A stretch of DNA of 64,000 bases from Candidatus Thiodiazotropha sp. (ex Epidulcina cf. delphinae) (GTDB lineage: Bacteria > Pseudomonadota > Gammaproteobacteria > Chromatiales > Chromatiaceae): the NCBI GenBank assembly GCA_025656455.1, contig JAHXHS010000007.1:1-64000 (forward strand). The letters run 5' to 3'. The position numbers and the translations under genes are program-made. Under the pieces are notes generated by a model. It searched no databases and was not told where the DNA came from. It worked only from the letters and a program-made list of their open reading frames with translations. Shown here one piece after another: positions 18,002 to 26,288 of the stretch (positions are counted from its first letter, which is position 1; each line of letters begins with the position of its first letter).

Positions 18002-18436
18002 ATGAAGAAATTGAAAACCCGTTTTGTCCGTTATGGCGGCTTTACCCTGATTGAATTGCTGGTAGTGATGGCGATCCTGGCCATGTTGGCAGGTCTGGTG
18101 GGCCCCAGGGTGATGAACGCCCTGGGTGAATCCAAGAGCAAGACCGCCAGGGTGCAGTTGGAGGAGCTCTCCGCGGCGCTGGATATCTACCGCCTGGATA
18201 CCGGCAACTACCCGCGCGGCGAGCAGGGTCTGCAGGCCCTGGTGCAGCGGGTGGATGGCGCGGAAAACTGGAATGGTCCCTACTTGAAGAAGCCCAGACT
18301 GCCGAAAGATCCCTGGGGCGTCGACTATGTCTATCGCTATCCCGGCGAGCATGGGGATTATGACCTCTACTCGCTCGGCTCCGACGGCGCCGAAGGGGGC
18401 GAGGGCGAGGCCAAGGATATCAATGGTTGGGAGTGA
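18002..18436 (+). CDS. gspG: major pseudopilin GspG
   Basis: Major pseudopilin of the type II secretion pseudopilus. The 144-residue precursor has the leader peptide MKKLKTRFVRYGG, a cleavage site before FTLIELL with Glu5, and a hydrophobic N-terminal helix. The C-terminal region has the GspG signature LPKDPWGVDYVYRYPG and a calcium-loop-like segment (LGSDGAEGGEGEAKDING). An upstream GAAGAGAAACCG can serve as Shine-Dalgarno. It lies 40 bp after the repeat element and overlaps gspH by 14 bp. It requires a prepilin peptidase that is not in this window. Confidence 0.97.
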   Translation: MKKLKTRFVRYGGFTLIELLVVMAILAMLAGLVGPRVMNALGESKSKTARVQLEELSAALDIYRLDTGNYPRGEQGLQALVQRVDGAENWNGPYLKKPRLPKDPWGVDYVYRYPGEHGDYDLYSLGSDGAEGGEGEAKDINGWE

Positions 18437-18890
18437 TTCTGCCGCCGTACCGAGGAAGCCATCGGGGTTTACCCTGCTGGAGCTGATTGTGGCGCTGACC
18501 ATTGCCGGGGCGCTGGTGGCCTTGGCTCCCCCGGTGATGGAGCGTCTGCTCCCCGGCATGAAGATCAAGGCGGCCGGCCAGGAGATGGCGGCTTCCTTGC
18601 GATTTCTGAGAAGCTGGTCCATCTCACAGGGCAGCGAGGGTGTCTTTACCCTCGATCTGGCGCAGAAGCACTACACCATCACTCCCCGCAAGCGATCCTA
18701 TGACCTGCCCGAGGGTGGCGAATTGACCTTGGTGTCCGCCAGTGAAGAGCGCCGGGGAGAGCAACAGGGGGCGATCCGTTTTTATCCGGACGGCAGCTCC
18801 AGCGGTGGGCGAATCACGCTTCAGGGGGCCGGGAATACCCAACGGATCGATATCGACTGGCTTACCGGCAGGGTCTCTCTTGGGCATTGA
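18423..18890 (+). CDS. gspH: minor pseudopilin GspH
   Basis: Minor pseudopilin of 155 residues. A short leader ends at KPSG, followed by FTLLELIVALTIAGALVALA, the class III signal helix with Glu5. The rest is a variable beta domain. The frame is open further upstream inside gspG, but the ATG at 18423 places the prepilin site about 14 residues in, as expected, and gives a 14-bp overlap with gspG. Assignment as GspH rests on position (between gspG and gspI) and size. Confidence 0.9.
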   Translation: MVGSDSAAVPRKPSGFTLLELIVALTIAGALVALAPPVMERLLPGMKIKAAGQEMAASLRFLRSWSISQGSEGVFTLDLAQKHYTITPRKRSYDLPEGGELTLVSASEERRGEQQGAIRFYPDGSSSGGRITLQGAGNTQRIDIDWLTGRVSLGH

Positions 18891-19272
18891 GCCGAATGCC
18901 CTTGCTTCGACACAGCGGGGTTTTTCCCTGCTGGAGGTGCTGGTGGCGTTTACCCTGCTGGCGCTCACGCTCGGGGTGGTGATGCAGGCCCTGTCCAGTA
19001 ACAACCGGGGACTTGTGATCGCCGCTCGGTACTCCGATGCCGCGACCCTGGCATCGTCCAAGCTGGCCGAGGCCGGCAGGGTCTACCCCCTTGAAGTGTC
19101 CAGCCACGAAGGTGAATCGGGCGATACCTATCGCTGGCGCCTTACCATTCAGGCAAATCCACAGGAGACCGGCTATCTCAAAGAGGCCTCGTTTATCGTT
19201 ACGGCGAGTGTCTCATGGGGAGAAGGGCGTGCGGGTAGGGAATATGTCTTGTCGTCGTTGCGAAATCGTTAG
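18880..19272 (+). CDS. gspI: minor pseudopilin GspI
   Basis: Minor pseudopilin of about 130 residues, part of the tip complex with GspJ and GspK. The prepilin motif is QRG followed by FSLLEVLVAFTLLAL. The open frame extends upstream, but a TTG at 18880, overlapping the end of gspH and preceded by GGCAGGG, gives a normal leader of about 17 residues; no ATG is available there. The stop codon TAG (19270-19272) lies in the left terminal TTAG of a family B repeat element, which separates it from gspJ. Confidence 0.88.
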   Translation: MGIEPNALASTQRGFSLLEVLVAFTLLALTLGVVMQALSSNNRGLVIAARYSDAATLASSKLAEAGRVYPLEVSSHEGESGDTYRWRLTIQANPQETGYLKEASFIVTASVSWGEGRAGREYVLSSLRNR

Positions 19273-19452
19273 CCTGCATTTCTCACACCCGTTCGTAGCG
19301 AGGCGGCTCAAGGGTGCGTCATGGCTGGCGTTTGCGACCGAGGGGCGCGCAGGCATAGCCGGCACTATGTTGAGCACCCCGACCGAGGGAACGCCAGATA
19401 GGGCGTGCCATTGGGCCGCCGCAGTAGAAGGGGTGTGAGAGATGCAGGCTAG
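19269..19452. repeat. CTAG-bounded inverted-repeat element, family B, copy 2
   Basis: A 184-bp element with the same ends as 826-1078 (CCTGCATTTCTCACACC and complement) and the same interior blocks around GGCGCGCAGGCATAGCC. It begins on the stop codon of gspI and ends in CTAG at 19449-19452. The right inverted repeat contains the ATG used by gspJ. Directly after it, 19449-19466 starts another left end (CTAGCCCGCATTTCTCACC), so a second truncated copy is abutted. Confidence 0.88.
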
Positions 19453-20146
19453 CCCGCATTTCTCACCAGGCGGCAGTCATGGCTTCACCCTGCTGGAGCT
19501 GATGATCGCGCTGGTGCTGATGAGCCTGATCCTGATGCTGCTGTTTGCCGGCTTGGATCTGGGCAGCCGCAGTTGGCAGAAGAGCAACCAGAAAACCCAG
19601 CGCCAATCCAGCGAACGACTCACCTTTGACTACCTGCGCCGCACCCTGGGCGGGATGCGCAATGAGCATCTGATCGAGAGGGACAAAACCGAGCCACTCT
19701 TTTCAGGTGAGCACCATTCGCTTCGCTGGGTCGGACCTACGGCGTCCCAGGCAGGGATAGGAGGCGCCTCCCTGTTTCGACTCGAGCTGCACGGCGATGA
19801 AGAAGAGGAGACGGTACTGCTGCTCAAGCGATGGCTCTATCACCCGGAGGTGCTGGAGCAGGCCTCCGCCGAAGGCAGGGATTGGCGTACGCCCGCAAGT
19901 GAGAAGGAGACGCCCGCCGCTGATGAACAGGTCTCCGGGGTGCGTTACAGTGAACACCGGTTGCTCAGCGGGGCGACCCAGATGGAACTGGATTATTACG
20001 GATCGCAACAGAGAGGGATTCCATCCGAGTGGCACCATGAATGGAAGGCGCCGAGAAAACTACCGTTACTGATACGGTTGCGGTTGCATTACCCGGATCG
20101 CGTCACCCCCCCTCTGGTGGTGGCGATTCCGAGGGGGTCGGCATGA
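19442..20146 (+). CDS. gspJ: minor pseudopilin GspJ with repeat-derived leader
   Basis: Minor pseudopilin of 234 residues forming the pseudopilus tip with GspI and GspK. The leader MQASPHFSPGGSHG precedes FTLLELMIALVLMSL. An in-frame TGA lies two codons upstream of the ATG at 19442 and no ATG, GTG or TTG occurs between that ATG and the prepilin site. The start codon must therefore be this ATG, which lies in the right terminal repeat of the family B element, and residues 2-8 are also element-derived. A weak GTGTGAGAG precedes it. The stop overlaps gspK (ATGA). Confidence 0.92.
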   Translation: MQASPHFSPGGSHGFTLLELMIALVLMSLILMLLFAGLDLGSRSWQKSNQKTQRQSSERLTFDYLRRTLGGMRNEHLIERDKTEPLFSGEHHSLRWVGPTASQAGIGGASLFRLELHGDEEEETVLLLKRWLYHPEVLEQASAEGRDWRTPASEKETPAADEQVSGVRYSEHRLLSGATQMELDYYGSQQRGIPSEWHHEWKAPRKLPLLIRLRLHYPDRVTPPLVVAIPRGSA

Positions 20147-20946
20147 GCAGTGCGCAACAACGGGGCATAGTGCTGGTGCTGGTGCTCTGGACCCTGGTCC
20201 TGTTGATGACCATCGTATCAGCGGTGTCATCGTCAATACATACGGAATCCACCCTCGCTCACCATCAGCTCGACCAGACCCGCTCCCGGGCCTTGGCCGA
20301 GGCGGCCTTCCACTATGCTGCGGCCCGCGCCTTCGATCCCGACAGCGAAATGGCCTGGGAGGCCGACGGTCTGCCTCATGACTGGCGTTTCGACGGTGTC
20401 GAAATGGTGATCCGGCTGCAACAGGAGCGGGACCGGTTGGATCTGAACAGGGCGACGGCAGGGCAGTTGGACCAGTTGCTGCAGTTTATCGAGGTGGATG
20501 ATGAGCTGCGCGACGGGCTGGTGGATGCGATCCTCGACTGGCGCGATGGCGACTCCCTGCATCGATTGAACGGCGCGGAAGACGAGGCGTATCGTATGGC
20601 CGGCATGCCCTACGGGGCGAAAGACGCACCCTTCACCACCCTGGATGAGATTGGACTGGTGATGGGCATGACGCCCGAGATAGCGGCGCGACTGATGCCC
20701 TACCTCACCCTTGCTGCCAGTAGGGGTAGTGGCTCGAAGTCATCGAGGGTTTTGCCCGGCAATTTTGGCATGGATGCGGGAAATCATGCACAGCTGACAG
20801 GCATTCGCGTTCTAGTTGAGATCCCAGGGGAGCAAAGCCCGTTCCTGGCCGAGGCGGTGGTAACACGATCAAGGGACAGGTTGCGATTCGTTACGGTAAA
20901 CTACGCCGTCTCCCCAACCGCATGGCCGGTATTTGAAGAGGATTGA
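20143..20946 (+). CDS. gspK: minor pseudopilin GspK
   Basis: Large minor pseudopilin of 267 residues that caps the pseudopilus. The prepilin motif is QRG followed by IVLVLVLWTLVLLMTIVSA; Glu5 is replaced, as is usual for GspK. The helix-hairpin-helix-like GspK domain is seen in RDRLDLNRATAGQLDQLL and the later YGAKDAPFTTLDEIGLVMGM. Start at the ATG overlapping the gspJ stop; an in-frame upstream extension into gspJ is spurious. Confidence 0.93.
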   Translation: MSSAQQRGIVLVLVLWTLVLLMTIVSAVSSSIHTESTLAHHQLDQTRSRALAEAAFHYAAARAFDPDSEMAWEADGLPHDWRFDGVEMVIRLQQERDRLDLNRATAGQLDQLLQFIEVDDELRDGLVDAILDWRDGDSLHRLNGAEDEAYRMAGMPYGAKDAPFTTLDEIGLVMGMTPEIAARLMPYLTLAASRGSGSKSSRVLPGNFGMDAGNHAQLTGIRVLVEIPGEQSPFLAEAVVTRSRDRLRFVTVNYAVSPTAWPVFEED

Positions 20947-22001
20947 CGGTGCTGAGAGTGGCAGGGCAAAACATCCTAAGCATGATGCAGGATCAGTTGA
21001 TCGAACCTATGAAAAGCTGTCTGGCAGAGCGTCTCGGTCATTCAGCCGATAACGGCTGCCGCCTCAGGATTACCCAATCTTCAGGGGTTTTTTATACCGC
21101 ACCGGACCGGGAAGGCGTTGAACTCTCATCGGCCGACGCGGACGCCAGCCGGCTCAAGCCCTATCTGCACGACTGTCATGCAAACAACAAACGGCGTATC
21201 CGGATCGAGCTCGATCCCGGATTACTGTTGCTGCGGGAGGTGCGGCTGCCGATCGCGGCGAGGAAAAACCTGCGTGATGTGCTTGCTTATGAGATGGACC
21301 GCCTCTCACCCTTCAAAGACGAGGAGGTCTATTTCCATTTCACCCCCCTCGAACAGGATGAAAAGCGGGGCTGGATAGAGGGGCGCCTCATTGTGGCGCA
21401 AAAGCGGAGACTCGATCCCTGGTATGCGTTGCTTACCCGCCAAGGCATGGATATCGGCTCGGTGACCCTGGCGGGCGATTCAGTCCCATTGACCCTGAAA
21501 CCCCGCCAAGGCAACAGGCCGGATGCCATGGGTGGCAGGTTGAATGCCCTGTTGTGGGGGTTGCTGGGGCTGTTGCTGTTGCTGGCCCTGGCCGGGCCGG
21601 TCTGGCAGCAACGGCAGATTGCCATCGGTCTCGAGCAGGCCATGCGGACGGCCCAGAAAAAGGCCACCCGGATCATGCAACTGCAGGAGAGGCTCAAACA
21701 GCGCCGTGATGCCGTCGGCATGGTATCGACCGAACGGGAGGGCTATCTTCCCCTGTCGGATGTGTTGCTGGAGTTGACTCGTGTGATTCCGTCGGGGAGC
21801 TGGTCGCACCGGATCGCGCTGACCCCGGAGCGTGTGGATGTCACCGGTGAGTCCGATCAGGCCGCGGAGTTGATTACCCTGCTCGAGCGCTCTCCCATGT
21901 TTGAAGTGGTTCGTTTCAAATCACCGGTGGTCCAGAACAGGTTGTCGGGTAAGGAAAACTTCGATCTCACCATGCAGCTGACCCGGGAGATGGAGCCATG
22001 A
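20943..22001 (+). CDS. gspL: type II secretion protein GspL
   Basis: Bitopic inner-membrane protein of 352 residues joining GspE to GspM. An actin-like cytoplasmic region (about 1-195) contains the ELDPGLLLLREVRLP and YEMDRLSPFKDEEVYF blocks. A TM helix follows at about 205-220 and then a PilN-like ferredoxin-fold periplasmic domain. The frame opens with TTG overlapping the gspK stop (TTGA); GTG at 20949 is an alternative. The C-terminus overlaps gspM by 4 bp. Confidence 0.85.
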   Translation: MTVLRVAGQNILSMMQDQLIEPMKSCLAERLGHSADNGCRLRITQSSGVFYTAPDREGVELSSADADASRLKPYLHDCHANNKRRIRIELDPGLLLLREVRLPIAARKNLRDVLAYEMDRLSPFKDEEVYFHFTPLEQDEKRGWIEGRLIVAQKRRLDPWYALLTRQGMDIGSVTLAGDSVPLTLKPRQGNRPDAMGGRLNALLWGLLGLLLLLALAGPVWQQRQIAIGLEQAMRTAQKKATRIMQLQERLKQRRDAVGMVSTEREGYLPLSDVLLELTRVIPSGSWSHRIALTPERVDVTGESDQAAELITLLERSPMFEVVRFKSPVVQNRLSGKENFDLTMQLTREMEP

Positions 22002-22573
22002 ACGCGCCGGGCTGGTCGAAAAGTCGTTGTGACCTGGTGCTGTTCGGATTGGCTGCGGGCCTGCTGCTGATCGGGTTGGCATGTGTTGGGCTTTGGCTGG
22101 ACCTGATGGGCGGCTACCGGGAGGTGGCGGATGATTTCAGGCATCGCACCGCCCACTATCTGCGTATCGCTCAACGGGAAGCGTCCCTCCAGGCGGCGCT
22201 GAAGTCGCCCAGCCTGAACGACTTTATCAAGCGACACTACCTGACCGGTGAGGCGCCCGGTGTGGCCTATGCGGGATTACAGCAGCAGATCAAGGAGGTG
22301 ATCGAGTCCGCCGGGGGGGTGGCATTGAGCACGCAGCTGGTTCAGCGTCAGCAGGAACAAGAGCAGACCACGGAAAAGATCATTGTCCGGGTGCGCATGC
22401 AGGGCGACAGTTATGCGCTGCAAAAAGTCGTTCATGCGCTGGAAGCGAGGCAGCCGTTGCTGTTTTTCGAGCAACTGATGATTCAAGGACCTGCCCGCGT
22501 CAAGCCCGAGTTGCAAGAGAAGTTGGACATACGTTTTGACGTCTACGGCTACTTTTGGAAAGAAAAGGTATGA
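21998..22573 (+). CDS. gspM: type II secretion protein GspM (GspMb type)
   Basis: A 191-residue bitopic protein with a TM helix at about residues 13-36 and a periplasmic PilO/GspMb-like domain. GspM stabilises GspL in the platform complex. It starts with ATGA overlap on gspL and ends with ATGA overlap on the next gene. Assignment is by size, topology and position; sequence conservation in this family is low. Confidence 0.78.
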   Translation: MNAPGWSKSRCDLVLFGLAAGLLLIGLACVGLWLDLMGGYREVADDFRHRTAHYLRIAQREASLQAALKSPSLNDFIKRHYLTGEAPGVAYAGLQQQIKEVIESAGGVALSTQLVQRQQEQEQTTEKIIVRVRMQGDSYALQKVVHALEARQPLLFFEQLMIQGPARVKPELQEKLDIRFDVYGYFWKEKV

Positions 22574-23046
22574 ACAAGCTGCAGGTCACGCTTTTGGCAA
22601 TTCTGCTGGCGGTGCTCTCCATGGAGTGGATAAGCTGGCCTGAGAAGTACCGGCAAGCCCTCTCGGTCACGGCTACAGCAGAGGAAAAGGCTGCGGTTGA
22701 GGCGGGGTTGACTGGCCGGGCTGACTGGTTGAAGGATCAGCAGCACTATCGAGAGATTGCCGATCGCACCCTGCTTCGCCAGGACCGGCAGGGGTTTCAG
22801 GCCGAGGCGGAGAATCAGCCCGTCGGCGCTACCCAAGCGCAACTGCCGAAGTTTCAGCTGTTGGGGATTATTCTGACTGAACAGGCCGAACCCTCGGTCA
22901 TGATCTTCGATGAACAGCGCAAGGAGAGCCGGACCCTGCATATCGGTGACGCCATCGGCGATTGGGAGTTGCGGGAGATTATGCCAGGGCATATCGTGCT
23001 GGCCTGGAACGATCAGATCGAGAAGGTCGAACTGCGAAAATTCTGA
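22570..23046 (+). CDS. GspC/PilP-like type II secretion accessory protein
   Basis: A 158-residue protein with a signal-anchor helix (residues about 5-22) and a C-terminal HR-type beta domain (FQLLGIILTEQAEPSVMIFD to HIVLAWNDQIEKVEL), the fold that connects GspC or PilP to the secretin. In a typical cluster gspC precedes gspD; here a GspC-like domain is encoded at the end and no gspD is present, so it may dock to a secretin encoded elsewhere. Start chosen at the ATG overlapping the gspM stop, with AAAGAAAAGG upstream; the frame is open 15 bp further. It could also be annotated GspN or GspP. Confidence 0.65.
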   Translation: MNKLQVTLLAILLAVLSMEWISWPEKYRQALSVTATAEEKAAVEAGLTGRADWLKDQQHYREIADRTLLRQDRQGFQAEAENQPVGATQAQLPKFQLLGIILTEQAEPSVMIFDEQRKESRTLHIGDAIGDWELREIMPGHIVLAWNDQIEKVELRKF

Positions 23047-23049
23047 GCT

Positions 23050-24960
23050 ATGCTGCGCTTCGACCATCTCTCACTCAGACGAGGCAGCAAGTTGCTGTTC
23101 CAACAGGCGGATTTCACCCTGCACAGAGGCTGGAAAGTCGGTATTACGGGGGGTAACGGAAGCGGTAAATCGAGCCTTTTCAGTCTGATATTGGGTGAAC
23201 TGCAGGCCGACGAAGGAAGCCTCTCCCTGCCTCCGAGGCTGGAGATCGCCCATGTTGCTCAGGAGACCCCAGCATTGGAGCGATACGCCATCGACTACCT
23301 TATCGACGGCGACCGTGAACTGCGACGGATTGAGAGAGCGCTGGTCGAAGCGGAGTCCTGCGGTGACGGGACGGCCCAGGCCAGGTTGCACGAAGCGCTG
23401 CATACCGCTGACGGCTACACAGTAAAGGCCCGGGCTGGTGAACTGATGCATGGCCTGGGTTTTTCCACGGATGATGCGAAGCGACCGGTCAATCACTTTT
23501 CCGGCGGTTGGCGGATACGCCTCAATCTGGCCCAGGCGCTGATGTGTCGCTCCGATCTGTTGTTGCTCGACGAGCCGACCAATCACCTGGATCTCGATGC
23601 AGTGATCTGGCTTGAGAGCTGGTTGCGCAACTATCCCGGCACACTGTTGATGATCTCCCATGATCGGGACTTTCTCGATCGGGTTTCCGAGCATATCGTT
23701 CATCTGGAGCAGCAACGAGCGAGGCTCTATACCGGCAACTATTCCAGTTTCGAGCAGACCCGCGCCGCCCGGTTGGCCAACCAGCAGGTGGAGTATGAAA
23801 AACAGCAGCGGGAAATCGCCCATATCCGCGGTTATGTGGATCGTTTCCGCGCCAAGGCCACCAAGGCCCGCCAGGCTCAGAGCCGCCTGAAGGCGCTGCA
23901 GCGCATGGAACTGATCGCCCCCGCCCATGTGGACTCCCCTTTCCGTTTCGGTTTCCGGGAAGCGGCAAAAAATCCGCATCCATTACTGCAACTACGCCAG
24001 GTCTGCGCCGGATATGGCGAGCAAGTCGTCTTGCAAGAGATACATTTCAATCTTGAGCCTGGTGATCGCATCGGTCTGCTCGGTCCCAACGGCGCCGGTA
24101 AATCGACCCTGATCAAGTTGCTCGCCGGCGAACTCGAACCCCTCTCCGGAGACGCCCTTCCTGCCCAAGATCTGCGTGTCGGCTATTTCGCTCAGCACCA
24201 GTTGGAGCAGCTCGATCCCGATGCCGGTCCGCTACTCCATCTACAGCGTCTCGACAGTGGGGCCAGCGAACAATCCCTGCGTACCCACCTCGGTGGTTTC
24301 GGTTTTCAAGGGGACCGGGCAGTGGAGCCAGTGGCCCCTTTCTCCGGCGGTGAGAAGGCCCGTCTGGTGCTTGCCCTGCTGGTCTACCAGCGCCCCAATC
24401 TACTGCTCCTGGACGAGCCGACCAACCATCTCGATCTGGAGATGCGTCATGCCGTCGGTCAGGCCCTGCAGGATTTTCAGGGGGCGATGGTCATTGTCTC
24501 CCATGACCGCCACCTGTTGCGCATCACCTGTGACGATTTCTGGTTGGTGGATGGGTGGCGGGTGCAGCCTTTCGACGGCGATCTGGATGACTATCCGGTC
24601 TGGCTGGCAGGGCGGCGCCGTAGCGAGGAGCGCATTTCGAGGGAAACCCCGGATGCAGAGCATACCGCCTCCGCCCGAAAGGATCGAAAACGCCGGCAAG
24701 CGGAACGGCGCAAACGCCTGCAACCGCTGAAACAGGCCCTGGAGAGGCTTGAGGCCGAAATGGAGAAACTTCATGAAAAACAGCGGGAAACGACCCTGGT
24801 CCTGGGCGAAACAGCGCTTTACGATGCCTCACGCAAGGAGGAGCTGAAACAGCGACTTGACGAAAAGGCATCCGTTGACCGGCAATTGGCTGAGTGTGAG
24901 GCCCGGTGGTTGGAAATCAGTGAACAACTCGAGGCTGTAAAAAGTGATGAAACAGTCTAA
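23050..24960 (+). CDS. yheS: ABC-F ATPase YheS
   Basis: A 636-residue soluble ABC-F protein with two ATPase domains and no membrane segment. Walker A motifs are GGNGSGKSS (about 35) and GPNGAGKST (about 346), signatures FSGGWRIRLN and FSGGEKARLV, and two LLLDEPTNHLDLD Walker B motifs. The interdomain linker and the charged C-terminal coiled coil (DRKRRQAERRKR) are typical of YheS. ABC-F proteins bind the ribosomal E site and relieve stalled translation. It starts 3 bp after the gspC-like gene, so it is probably co-transcribed with the secretion genes, an unusual link. Confidence 0.95.
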   Translation: MLRFDHLSLRRGSKLLFQQADFTLHRGWKVGITGGNGSGKSSLFSLILGELQADEGSLSLPPRLEIAHVAQETPALERYAIDYLIDGDRELRRIERALVEAESCGDGTAQARLHEALHTADGYTVKARAGELMHGLGFSTDDAKRPVNHFSGGWRIRLNLAQALMCRSDLLLLDEPTNHLDLDAVIWLESWLRNYPGTLLMISHDRDFLDRVSEHIVHLEQQRARLYTGNYSSFEQTRAARLANQQVEYEKQQREIAHIRGYVDRFRAKATKARQAQSRLKALQRMELIAPAHVDSPFRFGFREAAKNPHPLLQLRQVCAGYGEQVVLQEIHFNLEPGDRIGLLGPNGAGKSTLIKLLAGELEPLSGDALPAQDLRVGYFAQHQLEQLDPDAGPLLHLQRLDSGASEQSLRTHLGGFGFQGDRAVEPVAPFSGGEKARLVLALLVYQRPNLLLLDEPTNHLDLEMRHAVGQALQDFQGAMVIVSHDRHLLRITCDDFWLVDGWRVQPFDGDLDDYPVWLAGRRRSEERISRETPDAEHTASARKDRKRRQAERRKRLQPLKQALERLEAEMEKLHEKQRETTLVLGETALYDASRKEELKQRLDEKASVDRQLAECEARWLEISEQLEAVKSDETV

Positions 24961-25175
24961 AGTATCACCTCAGGAGTGGACGGTTTTCTTTTTGGCATAT
25001 CTCTGCATTGACGAGGTGGCCGGTCGGGAAGCAGCCATTCGCTTTTGTTTTATGATCATCATGGATGATCTAGGGGGAAGCTGGTCGATGATTGGCCATT
25101 CGCTTTCAAATGGTTAGTGCATTGGATTATTTGATAGCGAAATCCGGTACATGCACGTTTTATAGAGAGTTGAAG

Positions 25176-25448
25176 ATGAACATCTATGTAGGAAATCTGC
25201 CCTGGAGCGTTAAGGACGACGAGTTGCGTCAAATGTTTGCCGAGTTTGGAGATGTCTCCAACGCTAATGTCATTATGGACAAATTTTCCGGCCGCTCAAG
25301 AGGTTTCGGCTTTGTCGAAATGCCCGATTCCGGAGACGCCGAGACTGCAATCAAGTCACTGAATGAGAAAGAGGTTAGTGGTCGAAATCTGCGTGTTAAC
25401 GAGGCCAAGCCTCGTGAAGAGAGGCCTCAGCGCAGATCCAGAAACTGA
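25176..25448 (+). CDS. RRM-domain RNA-binding protein
   Basis: A 90-residue single-RRM protein of the type common in proteobacteria and cyanobacteria. RNP2 is IYVGNLPW (residues 3-10) and RNP1 is SRGFGFVEM (about 42-50); a basic tail (EERPQRRSRN) follows. Such proteins bind single-stranded RNA and are often cold-induced. The frame is open upstream to 25092, but the ATG at 25176 is preceded by GAGAGTTGAAG and gives the canonical N-terminus. A 215-bp leader after yheS has no ORF. A hairpin follows the stop. Confidence 0.95.
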   Translation: MNIYVGNLPWSVKDDELRQMFAEFGDVSNANVIMDKFSGRSRGFGFVEMPDSGDAETAIKSLNEKEVSGRNLRVNEAKPREERPQRRSRN

Positions 25449-25479
25449 TAGATTAATCCGATCGGTCCAACAACGCCTT

Positions 25480-25508
25480 ATCGGGATTGCGCATTACGCA
25501 ATCCCGAT
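25480..25508. terminator. hairpin after RRM gene
   Basis: A perfect 12-bp stem ATCGGGATTGCG / CGCAATCCCGAT with a 5-nt loop, 31 bp after the RRM stop. No T tract follows, so it may stabilise the mRNA 3' end or be a weak terminator rather than a classical intrinsic one. Confidence 0.5.
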
Positions 25509-25556
25509 GTGGATCTGTGCCTGTTGTAGTGCGGTTTCGGACAGACCCTTAATGAT

Positions 25557-26027
25557 ATGAAAGGCTTTATCGTTGCAGTAATACTTGCCGCCGCTGCGTT
25601 CCTGATCTGGCCCTATACGGCGGTCTATCGACTCGATCAGGCGCTGCAGCGGAATGATCATCGGGCGCTTGCCGAACTGATCGATGTCGAGGCGGTGAGG
25701 GATCAAATCAAGCGTAAGCTCAACAAGAACCTCGAGAGCACCATCGGCGATGTCTCCAGCGGCTTTATCGATTGGTTACAGAACGGCATTCAACGCCTCG
25801 GCGCCGACGCCGTGGAGCAAATGGTCGATATCGGATGGATTGCCGCTCAACTGCGCGCCCACAACCGGAAACCCGGGGAAGGCGGAATCCTTGACCGCAT
25901 GACCTATGCCTTCTTCGATGGCCCGGACAGGCTGTTGTTGCGAATCGGGGAGTGGGATGACAACCCGGTACATGCTCATCTCAGCCTCCAGGGCGCAGAC
26001 TGGCGCATAACGGCGGTCTATAACTGA
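25557..26027 (+). CDS. DUF2939 family protein
   Basis: A 156-residue protein with an N-terminal signal-anchor helix (KGFIVAVILAAAAFLIWPY) and a periplasmic domain. The pattern YTAVYRLDQALQRNDHRALAELIDVEAVRDQIKRKL followed by a DRMTYAFF-type segment and a final strand is that of DUF2939. Function is unknown. It stands alone between the RRM gene and a pair of repeat palindromes. Confidence 0.78.
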   Translation: MKGFIVAVILAAAAFLIWPYTAVYRLDQALQRNDHRALAELIDVEAVRDQIKRKLNKNLESTIGDVSSGFIDWLQNGIQRLGADAVEQMVDIGWIAAQLRAHNRKPGEGGILDRMTYAFFDGPDRLLLRIGEWDDNPVHAHLSLQGADWRITAVYN

Positions 26028-26071
26028 CCTACTTGGTGTTCGTCCAGAAAGGCACATTTTATTCAAAGCTA

Positions 26072-26142
26072 CGTCATCCCGGCGTATGCCGGGATCTAGG
26101 GAATTAACGACTGACTGGATTCCGGCATGCGCCGGAATGACG
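26072..26142. repeat. CGTCATCCCGGC palindromic repeat
   Basis: The pair CGTCATCCCGGCGTATGCCGGGAT and ATTCCGGCATGCGCCGGAATGACG face each other as a large imperfect palindrome with two internal hairpins. The same layout makes up the core of the element at 14441-14625. Similar CGTCATTCC palindromes are scattered in many proteobacterial genomes. The rest of 26028-26288 has no ORF. Confidence 0.75.
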
Positions 26143-26288
26143 AACACCGTTGTTTCGTTTCGCCCATCAAACGCCGCTAAAGAAATTGCCGCGACGGCCG
26201 CTCTATGGTTCTGAGAAGTGATGTTGTAGAGCGAAAAAAATGGTGTGGGCTTGAAGTCCACGCTCAAGGATAGTGAGAGAATCGAATC

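Noticed and set aside
22570..23046. gsp cluster considered as a type IV pilus (pilN/pilO/pilP) locus
   Set aside because: The GspG and GspK signatures and the E-F-G-H-I-J-K-L-M order fit type II secretion; PilN/O/P-like domains are shared by both systems.
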